From Pseudomonas muyukensis (lineage in GTDB: Bacteria; Pseudomonadota; Gammaproteobacteria; Pseudomonadales; Pseudomonadaceae): a stretch of 64,000 nucleotides of DNA. The first letter of the stretch is position 1, and each line of letters starts with the position of its first letter. The notes under the pieces are model-generated. The model saw only the letters and a program-made list of their open reading frames with translations, searched no databases and had not been told where the DNA came from. Made by a program: the position numbers and the translations under genes. Below are positions 57,091-64,000 of this stretch, one piece after another. The DNA is taken from assembly GCF_019139535.1 (NCBI RefSeq), contig NZ_CP077073.1:3004501-3068500 (forward strand). The letters run 5' to 3'.

Positions 57091-57160
57091 GGGGTCGCAC
57101 TGCGACCCCTTGGCAATTCAAGGCCGGCTGCGCAAGACAGCGCTGTCTTGCGCGGCCGGC
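57091..57160. repeat. Two strong hairpins between kguD and the gluconate dehydrogenase genes
   Basis: The first, at 57091-57109, is GGGGTCGCA-C-TGCGACCCC, a perfect 9-bp stem. The second, at 57123-57160, is two 19-bp arms with one mismatch (GCCGGCTGCGCAAGACAGC and its near-inverse). Neither has a U-run on either strand. They probably end or shield the kgu transcript, or separate it from the dehydrogenase operon. Confidence 0.7.
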
Positions 57161-57224
57161 GAGATCTTCATCGGCGAAAAGGGCGACGATTCCCGTATGA
57201 CCTGATCAACAGAGAGACATCCTC

Positions 57225-57971
57225 ATGTCCAAGGACCATCCCGCCTCCGTGCAACCGGCGCGACGAGCGTTCCTGCGCAAGTCCCTGACCCTGATCCCGC
57301 TGGCGACCCTCGCCAGTTCGGGCATGGGCAGCGCAGTGCTCGCCGACAGCGCCACCCCCCAAGCCAGTGAACCCGCCAGCCCGACGCCGGCCCGGGCTTA
57401 CCAGCCGACATTCTTCAGCGCCCAGGAATGGGCCTTCGTCAGCGCCGCCGTGGCGCTGCTGATCCCCCGCGACGCGCTGGGCCCGGGCGCCGCCGAGGCC
57501 GGCGTGCCCGAGTTCATCGACCGCCAGCTCAACACCCGTTACGGCAGCGGTGGGCTGTGGTACATGCAGGGGCCGTTCCACCCCGATGCCCCCAGCGAGC
57601 TGGGCTACCAGCTCAAGCTCAGCCCTCAGGAAATCTACCGCCTGGGCATCGCCGAGACCGACGCCTGGTGCCAGGCGCAATGGGGCAGGGGCTTCGCCCA
57701 GCTCGATGCGGCGCGCCAGCAGCAAACCCTGGAGGCCCTGGACAACGGCCAGGCCGCCTTCACCGCGGTGCCGCCGGCGACCTTCTTCAACATGCTCTGG
57801 CTGAACACCCGCGAGGGCTTCTTCAGCGACCCGCTGCACGGTGGCAACCAGGGCCTGGCCGGTTGGAAACTGGTCGGCTTCCCCGGCGCCCGCGCCGATT
57901 TCATGGACTGGGTGGAGCGTGACGAACGCTATCCGTTCCCGCCGGTCTCGATCAGCGGCGAGCGGGGGTGA
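57225..57971 (+). CDS. Gluconate 2-dehydrogenase gamma subunit
   Basis: The product has 248 aa with a twin-arginine signal (ARRAFLRKSLTLIPLATLAS), so the folded subunit is exported with its partner. The family region includes FSAQEWAFVSAAVALLIPRD, and EFIDRQLNTRYGSGG. It is the third-subunit type of the periplasmic enzyme that turns gluconate into 2-ketogluconate. It overlaps no neighbour; the FAD subunit starts 2 nt after its stop. Confidence 0.9.
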   Translation: MSKDHPASVQPARRAFLRKSLTLIPLATLASSGMGSAVLADSATPQASEPASPTPARAYQPTFFSAQEWAFVSAAVALLIPRDALGPGAAEAGVPEFIDRQLNTRYGSGGLWYMQGPFHPDAPSELGYQLKLSPQEIYRLGIAETDAWCQAQWGRGFAQLDAARQQQTLEALDNGQAAFTAVPPATFFNMLWLNTREGFFSDPLHGGNQGLAGWKLVGFPGARADFMDWVERDERYPFPPVSISGERG

Positions 57972-57973
57972 GC

Positions 57974-59758
57974 ATGAGCCAGATGAAAAAAGTCGATGTG
58001 GTCATCGTCGGGTTCGGCTGGGCCGGGGCGATCATGGCCAAGGAACTCACCGAGGCCGGCCTGCAGGTGCTCGCCCTGGAGCGTGGCCCGGCCCGTGACA
58101 CCTACCCGGACGGCGTCTACCCGCAGACCATGGACGAGCTGACCTACAACTCGCGCAAGAAGCTGTTCATGGACATCTCCCGCGAGACCGTGACCCTGCG
58201 CCACAGCGTCAACGACGTGGCCGTGCCGTACCGCCAGTTCGGCGCCTTCCTGCCTGGCACCGGTACTGGCGGCGCCGGGTTGCACTGGTCCGGCGTGCAC
58301 TTTCGCGTCGACCCGGTGGAGCTGCGCCTGCGCAGCCACTACGAGGAGCGCTACGGCAAGGCCTTCATCCCCGAGGGCATGACCATCCAGGACTTCGGCG
58401 TCAGCTACGAAGAACTGGAGCCGTACTTCGATTACGCCGAGAAGGTCTTCGGCACTTCCGGCACGGCCTGGTCGATCAATGGCCAGGTGGTAGGCCGCGA
58501 CAAGGGCGGCAACCCGTTCGCCGCCGACCGCTCCAGCGATTTCCCGCTGGTGGCGCAGAACAACACCGTGTCGGCGCAGTTGTTCGAAAAGGCGGCCCGG
58601 GAGGTCGGCTACCACCCCTACAACCTGCCATCGGCCAATACTTCCGGGCCTTATACCAACCCCTACGGCGCGCAGATGGGGCCGTGCAACTTCTGTGGCT
58701 ATTGCAGCGGCTACGCCTGCTACATGTATTCCAAGGCCTCGCCCAACGTGAACATCCTCCCGGCGCTGCGCCAGGTGCCGAACTTCGAGCTGCGCAACAA
58801 CGCCCATGTGCTGCGGGTCAATCTCAGCGCCGACAAGCGCCTGGCCACCGGCGTCACCTACGTCGACAGCCAGGGGCGCGAGATCGAGCAGCCGGCCGAC
58901 CTGGTGATCCTCGGCGCGTTCCAGTACAACAACGTGCGCCTGATGCTGCTCTCCGGCATCGGCAAGCCCTACGACCCGATCAGCAACCAAGGGGTGGTGG
59001 GGCGCAACTTCGCCTACCAGAACATTTCCACGGTGACGGCGTTCTTCGACCGCGACAGCCACCACACCAACCCGTTCATCGGTGCTGGCGGCAATGGCGT
59101 GGCGGTGGATGACTTCAACGCCGACAACTTCGACCATGGCCCCCATGGCTTCGTCGGTGGCTCGCCATTCTGGGTCAACCAGGCCGGCGCCAAGCCGATC
59201 TCCGGCACCAAGACGCCGCCGGGCACGCCGAAATGGGGCAGCGCCTGGAAGGCCGCGGTGGCCGACAGCTACCGGCACATGCTGTCGATGGACGCCCACG
59301 GTGCGCACCAGTCGTACCGCGACAACTACCTGGACCTGGACCCGGTGTACAAGGACGCCTACGGCCAGCCACTGTTGCGCATGACCTTCGACTGGAAGGA
59401 CAACGACGTGAAGATGAACCGCTTCATGGTCGAGCGCATGGGCAAGATCGCCGAGGCCATGGGGCCCAAGGCGATCAGCGCCGGCAAAAAGGCCTTCGGC
59501 CAGCATTTCGATGCGTCCAGCTACCAGACCACCCACCTCAACGGCGGCGCGATCATGGGCACCGACCCTCAGACCAGCGCGCTGAACCGCTACCTGCAAT
59601 GCTGGGACGTGCATAACGTGTTCGTCCCCGGCGCCTCGGCCTTCCCCCAGGGCCTTGGCTACAACCCCACCGGGCTGGTGGCGGCGCTGACCTACTGGTC
59701 GGCGCGGGCGATCCGCGAGCGCTACCTGAAGAACCCCGGCCCATTGGTGCAGGCATGA
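57974..59758 (+). CDS. Gluconate 2-dehydrogenase FAD (catalytic) subunit
   Basis: A 594-aa GMC-type oxidoreductase. The FAD-binding motif is VVIVGFGWAGAIMAKEL; LPGTGTGGAGLHWSGVHFR and the C-terminal NPTGLVAALTYWSARAI are typical. It has no signal peptide of its own and is thought to travel with the Tat-bearing gamma subunit. ATG 57974 is preferred to GTG 57968. It is followed at 12 bp by the cytochrome. Confidence 0.92.
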   Translation: MSQMKKVDVVIVGFGWAGAIMAKELTEAGLQVLALERGPARDTYPDGVYPQTMDELTYNSRKKLFMDISRETVTLRHSVNDVAVPYRQFGAFLPGTGTGGAGLHWSGVHFRVDPVELRLRSHYEERYGKAFIPEGMTIQDFGVSYEELEPYFDYAEKVFGTSGTAWSINGQVVGRDKGGNPFAADRSSDFPLVAQNNTVSAQLFEKAAREVGYHPYNLPSANTSGPYTNPYGAQMGPCNFCGYCSGYACYMYSKASPNVNILPALRQVPNFELRNNAHVLRVNLSADKRLATGVTYVDSQGREIEQPADLVILGAFQYNNVRLMLLSGIGKPYDPISNQGVVGRNFAYQNISTVTAFFDRDSHHTNPFIGAGGNGVAVDDFNADNFDHGPHGFVGGSPFWVNQAGAKPISGTKTPPGTPKWGSAWKAAVADSYRHMLSMDAHGAHQSYRDNYLDLDPVYKDAYGQPLLRMTFDWKDNDVKMNRFMVERMGKIAEAMGPKAISAGKKAFGQHFDASSYQTTHLNGGAIMGTDPQTSALNRYLQCWDVHNVFVPGASAFPQGLGYNPTGLVAALTYWSARAIRERYLKNPGPLVQA

Positions 59759-59769
59759 GGAGGCCGGTC

Positions 59770-61089
59770 ATGAAGCTCAAGACACTGTTCATCGCCATGC
59801 TCGGCCTGGGTGCGAGCACGCTGTTGCACGCCGCCGAAAGCGTCGACCCGGCGCTGGTCAGGCAGGGTGAATACCTGGCCCGTGCCGGTGACTGCGTGGC
59901 CTGCCACACCGCCAAGGGCGGCAAGCCGTTCGCCGGCGGGCTGCCCATGCAGACACCCATCGGCACCCTGTACTCGACCAACATCACCCCCGATGCCACG
60001 GGTATCGGCAACTACCGCTACGAGGATTTCGAACGCGCCGTGCGCCAGGGCATCGGCAAGGACGGCAGCACGCTGTACCCGGCGATGCCGTATCCGTCCT
60101 ATGCGCGGGTCAGCGACCAGGACATGCAGGCGCTGTATGCCTACTTCATGCACGGCGTGCAGCCGGTGGCGCAGCAGAACCGGGACAGCGACATCCCCTG
60201 GCCGTTGAGCATGCGCTGGCCGCTGGCGTTCTGGCGTGGCTTGTTCGCCCCCGAGGTGAAGCCGTTCGAGGCTGGCGGGCGCGACCCGCTGGTGGCGCGC
60301 GGCGCCTACCTGGTGGAGGGCCTGGGGCACTGTGGCGCTTGCCATACCCCCCGGGCGGTCAGCATGCAGGAGAAGGCCCTGGAGGCTGGCGAGGGTGAGG
60401 CATTCCTGGCGGGCAGCGCGCCGCTTGAAGGTTGGATCGCCAAGAGCCTGCGCGGTGACCACAAGGATGGCCTGGGCAGTTGGAATGAAGCGCAGATCGT
60501 CGCCTTCCTCAAGACCGGGCGCAACGAGCGCACGGCGGTGTTCGGCGGCATGAGCGACGTGGTCGAGCACAGCATGCAGTACATGAGCGATGCCGACCTC
60601 ACGGCCATTGCCCGCTACCTGAAGACGCTGCCGGCGGTGAACGCCGACGATCAGCCGTTCCAGGCCGACCCTGCGGTGGCCAAGGCGCTGTGGCAGGGTG
60701 ACGACGGCAAGCCTGGCGCGGCGTTGTACGTGGACAACTGCGGGGCGTGCCACCGCAGCGACGGCCAGGGTTATGCGCGGGTGTTCCCGGCACTCGCGGG
60801 CAACCCGGTGGTGCAGGGGCAGGATGCCACGTCGTTGATCCATATCGTGCTGCAAGGCGCGACCTTGCCGGCTACGGCGACGGCGCCCTCGACCTTCAGC
60901 ATGCCGGGCTTCGGCTGGCGCTTGGCGGATCAGCAGGTGGCCGATGTGGTGAACTTCATTCGCAGCAGCTGGGGCAACCAGGCGCCATGGGTGAGTGCGG
61001 GGCAGGTGGCGGGGTTGCGCAAGGCCGCGCCGTTGCCGCTCAAGGCCGAGTCGCTGATTGGTGATACCACGGGTATCGCCGAGCCTTGA
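59770..61089 (+). CDS. Gluconate 2-dehydrogenase cytochrome c subunit
   Basis: A 439-aa triheme cytochrome c. The signal peptide is KLKTLFIAMLGLGASTLLHA. Three CxxCH haem motifs are present: CVACH near residue 41, and two CGACH motifs, in GHCGACHTPR and DNCGACHRSDG. It passes electrons from the FAD subunit to the quinone pool at the inner-membrane face. GAGGAGG precedes ATG 59770. Confidence 0.93.
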   Translation: MKLKTLFIAMLGLGASTLLHAAESVDPALVRQGEYLARAGDCVACHTAKGGKPFAGGLPMQTPIGTLYSTNITPDATGIGNYRYEDFERAVRQGIGKDGSTLYPAMPYPSYARVSDQDMQALYAYFMHGVQPVAQQNRDSDIPWPLSMRWPLAFWRGLFAPEVKPFEAGGRDPLVARGAYLVEGLGHCGACHTPRAVSMQEKALEAGEGEAFLAGSAPLEGWIAKSLRGDHKDGLGSWNEAQIVAFLKTGRNERTAVFGGMSDVVEHSMQYMSDADLTAIARYLKTLPAVNADDQPFQADPAVAKALWQGDDGKPGAALYVDNCGACHRSDGQGYARVFPALAGNPVVQGQDATSLIHIVLQGATLPATATAPSTFSMPGFGWRLADQQVADVVNFIRSSWGNQAPWVSAGQVAGLRKAAPLPLKAESLIGDTTGIAEP

Positions 61090-61101
61090 TCGGCGGACTG
61101 T

Positions 61102-61158
61102 GGGGGCGGGTTTGCCGGCGATTGCAGCCCTTGCGCAATCGCGGGGCAAGCCCGCTCC
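61102..61158. repeat. REP-like inverted pair
   Basis: GGGGGCGGGTTTGCC and GGGGCAAGCCCGCTCC face each other around a 26-bp centre, matching REP elements in layout. It lies 13 bp past the cytochrome stop and is followed by an AT-rich stretch (about 61165-61217). Confidence 0.6.
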
Positions 61159-61217
61159 AGGTCCTTAACCTCTAAATAACTTTAAAAAAACCATATAACT
61201 ATCTGATTTTTAATCAT

Positions 61218-61547
61218 TTATCGCTTGGCGACAGCATGCTGCGCGCACTGCTCGTAGTACGTCTGCTTGATCGCTGCGGGCTTGAGCCGCGAGCGGCTGT
61301 TGTAGGTCTGTTCGGTAATGCCGAATGCGGTCATGCGCATCCACGGCTTGGCGAACTTGCGCACCTGCAGCTTCTTGCGGGTGGCGTACAGGGTGACGCC
61401 GGAAAGCTTGGCCTGTTGCGCCTCGGCGGCGATCTGCGCGCCCCAGCCGCACACTTGGCGTTCGTTCTGGCTCAGGGCCCGAGCCTGGGCGCCAAAAGCG
61501 CTGGTGGCCAGTAGGCAGCTGGTCACGGTTGCTAGAAATAGCCGCAT
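61218..61547 (-). CDS. Small secreted hypothetical protein
   Basis: The product has 109 aa with a signal peptide (LATVTSCLLATSAFGAQA). The mature part is basic (TRKKLQVRKFAKPWMRM) with two Cys (RQVCGWG and YEQCAQH) that could pair. No family recognised. It stands alone, convergent with the cytochrome gene. Confidence 0.65.
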   Translation of the reverse strand: MRLFLATVTSCLLATSAFGAQARALSQNERQVCGWGAQIAAEAQQAKLSGVTLYATRKKLQVRKFAKPWMRMTAFGITEQTYNSRSRLKPAAIKQTYYEQCAQHAVAKR

Positions 61548-61659
61548 GTTGCTTTCCTAAGCGTCTGAAGGAAAACGAAGTTTGCCTTTGGATTGTGCGG
61601 CAGGGGGCCAGCACTTTGCTGTCAGGGGCGTTGTGCGGTAGCGTGAGGCCTCCAGGCGC

Positions 61660-62472
61660 TCACCCCATACCCAGCATCACCAGCAGCACCCCCGCCAACA
61701 ACCCCAGGTAGGCCCGGGCGTGCGCCGTATCGGAAATCCGCCCAAGCAGCGGCGCTGCCAGGTGCATGCCAAGCCAGGCACCGACAGTCATCGCCAACGC
61801 GGCGCGCAGGTCGACGAAGCCCAGCACGCCCGCCCCAAGATCGAGGCTGGCCGCCGGCACCAATGCATACACCAGCGTCGCCGCCAGCGCCATGGGCAAC
61901 GACAACGGGTTGGCCATGGCCGTGGCGGTGCGCATGCTGGCGCCGCGGCGGCGCATCAGCGGCACGGTCAGCACGCTGCCGCCTACCCCCAGCAAGGCGG
62001 CCAGGGCGCCGATGGGCAGGCCGACCAGGCGCGCGCAGGTGCCGCTCAACTCATTCAGCGGGCGGCGCCCGGCGCGGACGAAGCCGGGACGCAACCAGGC
62101 ATCGAGCAGGCTCAGCGCCAGGTAAGCGATGAACAGCCAGCGCAACCAGGCACTGGTCACGTACAGCGCGGCCCAGGCCCCCAGCAGCGCACCCAGGGCG
62201 ATGGCCGGGGCGAGTGGCCGCACCAGGTCCCAGCGCAGGCTGCCAGCGCGATGATGGCGCCAGGTTGCCAGGGCGCTGCTGAAGATCATCACCGTGGCCG
62301 AGGTGGCCACGGCCATCTGCATGGCGTGCTCGGCCACGCTGGAGCCGGCGCCGTGGCTGGCCAGCAGCAGTGCATAAAGCAGCGGCACGGCGAAAAAACC
62401 GCCGCCGAAGCCGAACAGCAGGGTGGTGACGCCGGCGCACAGGCCGAACACGCCGAGCAGGGGATAGAACAT
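61660..62472 (-). CDS. TauE/SafE-family exporter
   Basis: A 270-aa membrane protein with about eight helices. TauE/SafE features are LLFGFGGGFFAVPLLYALLL near residue 18 and a second repeat LPIGALAALLGVGGSVLTVP. These proteins move sulfite, sulfoacetate or related anions. It is divergent from an AraC-type regulator at 62581, 108 bp away, which likely controls it. Confidence 0.85.
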   Translation of the reverse strand: MFYPLLGVFGLCAGVTTLLFGFGGGFFAVPLLYALLLASHGAGSSVAEHAMQMAVATSATVMIFSSALATWRHHRAGSLRWDLVRPLAPAIALGALLGAWAALYVTSAWLRWLFIAYLALSLLDAWLRPGFVRAGRRPLNELSGTCARLVGLPIGALAALLGVGGSVLTVPLMRRRGASMRTATAMANPLSLPMALAATLVYALVPAASLDLGAGVLGFVDLRAALAMTVGAWLGMHLAAPLLGRISDTAHARAYLGLLAGVLLVMLGMG

Positions 62473-62580
62473 GGCGGGGACCTTTCACAGAGGGCGGGCT
62501 GCCAGCGTACGAGGGGGCCAGGCTGGCCTGCTCTCGTGAATTGGCCAATAATCATCGGTTTTCGGCCAGAGTCCATCGCG

Positions 62581-63348
62581 ATGCGCAATATCCCGTTGTC
62601 CGACGTCGATGCCACCCCGCGTGCGGTACTGGCCATCGCCACCGACTACCCGCCCGACACCCTGTTGCCACGGCATGTCCATCGCCGCGCGCAGTTCCTG
62701 TATGCCATGAGCGGTTTGATGGAGGTGCAGACCGACGACGGCGCCTGGGTCATACCGCCCTACAGCGGGGTGTGGATCCCGCCTGGCAAGCCGCACCAGG
62801 TGCGCATGCGCGGGGCCAGCACGCGCAGCCTGTACATCGAGCCAGCAGCGCGACCGCGCGCGGGGAGCGCCTGCGAGGCGTTGCAGGTGGGGCCCTTGCT
62901 GCACCAGTTGTTGTTGGCCAGTGCCGAGGTCCCGGCGCTCTACCAGACCCAGGGGCGCGATGGGCTGTTGCTCGACTTGATCTTGCTCGAACTGGGCAGC
63001 GCCCGGCGCCTGCCGCTGTTCGCGCCGATGCCGGCGGAGCCGGCGCTGGCGCGCTTGTGCCAGGCGTTGCTGGCCAAGCCCAGTATCACCGTGCGCCCCG
63101 AGGCTTGGGCGAGGGCGCTGAACATGAGCCCGCGAACCTTCAGCCGGCGCTTTCGCGAGCAGACCGGGCTGGCGTTCGGCCAGTGGCGCCAGCAGGCCTG
63201 CCTGATGGCCGCGGTGACCCGCTTGGCGGCGGGCGATGCGGTGACCGCGATCGCCCTGGACCTGGGCTACGACAGCCCCAGCGCGTTCTCAAGCCGCTAT
63301 CGGCAAGTGCTGGGGCAGTCGCCATCCAGCGTGCGTCAAGGCCTGTGA
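62581..63348 (+). CDS. AraC-family regulator
   Basis: A 255-aa protein. The N-terminal cupin domain contains HVHRRAQFLYAMSGLMEVQ and PPYSGVWIPPGKPHQVRM. The C-terminal domain has both helix-turn-helix units: ARALNMSPRTFSRRFREQTG and IALDLGYDSPSAFSSRYRQV. A much longer frame from 61720 lies antisense to the exporter and was rejected. It is divergent from the TauE/SafE gene. Confidence 0.85.
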   Translation: MRNIPLSDVDATPRAVLAIATDYPPDTLLPRHVHRRAQFLYAMSGLMEVQTDDGAWVIPPYSGVWIPPGKPHQVRMRGASTRSLYIEPAARPRAGSACEALQVGPLLHQLLLASAEVPALYQTQGRDGLLLDLILLELGSARRLPLFAPMPAEPALARLCQALLAKPSITVRPEAWARALNMSPRTFSRRFREQTGLAFGQWRQQACLMAAVTRLAAGDAVTAIALDLGYDSPSAFSSRYRQVLGQSPSSVRQGL

Positions 63349-63361
63349 AAACCCTCGACGA

Positions 63362-63377
63362 TGTATGTGATCGTACA
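63362..63377. promoter_or_regulatory. Possible GntR operator before the last gene
   Basis: TGTATGTGATCGTACA is an imperfect palindrome with TGTA and TACA ends, 51 bp upstream of the GntR start. FadR-subfamily regulators often bind such sites in their own promoters. Confidence 0.35.
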
Positions 63378-63427
63378 ACTGCTTGCGCTATCATCACGCC
63401 TGTCTTTCGCAACCAGATGCACAGGGC

Positions 63428-64000
63428 ATGACAGAGCAGCAGCAACAGGCACGGACCCGGCGCAAACCACGCAGCCTGGCGCAGGAACTGGTCACGGTGC
63501 TGACCGAGCGCATTCGCAGCGGCCAGCTCAAGCGCGGTGACAAGCTGCCGACCGAATCGCAGATCATGGCCGAGGAAGGGGTCAGCCGCACCGTGGTGCG
63601 CGAAGCCATCTCGCGGCTGCAGGCCGCCGGCCAGGTGGAGACCCGCCACGGCATCGGCACTTTCGTGCTGGACACGCCGAGCGGTGCAGGCTTTCGCATC
63701 GACCCGGCGACCATCGTCACCCTGCGCGAGGTGCTGGCGGTGCTGGAGTTGCGCATTGCCCTGGAGATCGAGTCCGCGGGCCTGGCCGCTCAGCGCCGCA
63801 GCGACGAGCAACTGGCGGGCATGCGCGCGGCTTTGGACGAGCTCAACGAAGGCGCGGCCCATGCCTCGGACGCGGTGTCGGCGGACTTCCAGTTCCACCT
63901 GTGCATCGCCCAGGCCAGCGGCAATCACTACTTCGCCGACATCCTCCATCACCTGGGCACCAGCATCATCCCGCGGACCCGGCTCAACTCGGCGCGCCTG
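63428..64000 (+). CDS. GntR/FadR-family regulator, partial at its C-terminus
   Basis: 191 codons are present before the right edge. The N-terminal winged helix contains LTERIRSGQLKRGDKLPTES, then SRTVVREAISRLQAAGQVE. An FCD ligand-binding domain follows, with metal-type residues in DFQFHLCIAQASGNHYF and the start of a later helix. The ATG is 63428. The regulated genes must lie beyond the edge. Confidence 0.85.
   Translation, partial: MTEQQQQARTRRKPRSLAQELVTVLTERIRSGQLKRGDKLPTESQIMAEEGVSRTVVREAISRLQAAGQVETRHGIGTFVLDTPSGAGFRIDPATIVTLREVLAVLELRIALEIESAGLAAQRRSDEQLAGMRAALDELNEGAAHASDAVSADFQFHLCIAQASGNHYFADILHHLGTSIIPRTRLNSARL

Noticed and set aside
57025..57224. A PtxS operator before the gluconate dehydrogenase genes
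   Set aside because: The best match is 8 of 14 bases, not enough to call.
61720..62580. N-terminal extension of the AraC gene
   Set aside because: It lies antisense to the TauE/SafE gene and is rich in Gln, Arg and Gly. The conserved domain begins at 62581.

Overview
The window is a high-GC, tightly packed bacterial chromosome segment. Protein-level resemblance places it in the fluorescent pseudomonads, most likely the Pseudomonas putida group. The markers are a pvdQ acylase gene, the ure cluster with hupE, the ptxS-kguEKTD-gluconate dehydrogenase block, DUF1652 and REP/REPIN repeats. No rRNA, tRNA, CRISPR array, insertion sequence or intact prophage was recognised. Both edges cut a gene: a pentapeptide-like membrane protein on the left (minus strand, start at 2229) and a FadR-type GntR regulator on the right (plus strand, start at 63428).

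Layout. 1-11 kb: the pentapeptide-like protein, xthA, a GNAT enzyme, the tamA-tamB outer-membrane assembly pair, an orphan Mu Mor-like activator, a small membrane protein and a Fur-like winged-helix protein. 11-25 kb: pvdQ, a REPIN, lpxH-ppiB, divergent glnS-cysS, a tandem array of about 107-bp REPIN units (18.1-18.7 kb), a two-component system, ilvE, an ABC-F ATPase with a hairpin-rich leader, and a small overlapping operon (HD hydrolase, glyoxalase fold, unknown). 25-32 kb: an XRE regulator divergent from the complete urease operon ureDABCE-hupE-ureFG, with a plausible sigma-54 promoter in the gap. 32-36 kb: a LysR regulator, alkA and small conserved proteins.

36-40 kb: a set that I read as the PUMA3 (VreA-VreI-VreR) surface-signalling system next to three type II secretion genes (GspJ, GspH and GspC types; hxcW, hxcU, hxcP). 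The rest of a secretion cluster is missing, and a PhoB-box-like sequence lies ahead of vreA. 40-51 kb: a GNAT enzyme, a LysE exporter, a hydrolase, an EmrA/EmrB-type pump, a START protein, an orphan (S)-ureidoglycine aminohydrolase, a beta-propeller protein, a methyltransferase, an uncharacterised P-loop ATPase and a YeeE/YedE transporter.

51-61 kb: the peripheral glucose pathway. A membrane-bound, three-subunit gluconate 2-dehydrogenase makes 2-ketogluconate in the periplasm, KguT imports it, KguK phosphorylates it and KguD reduces it to 6-phosphogluconate. PtxS would control this through two operators seen at 51816 and 52941. 61-64 kb: a small secreted protein, a TauE/SafE exporter divergent from an AraC regulator, and the truncated GntR gene.

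All functional calls rest on motifs and family resemblance read by eye. No database search was run.
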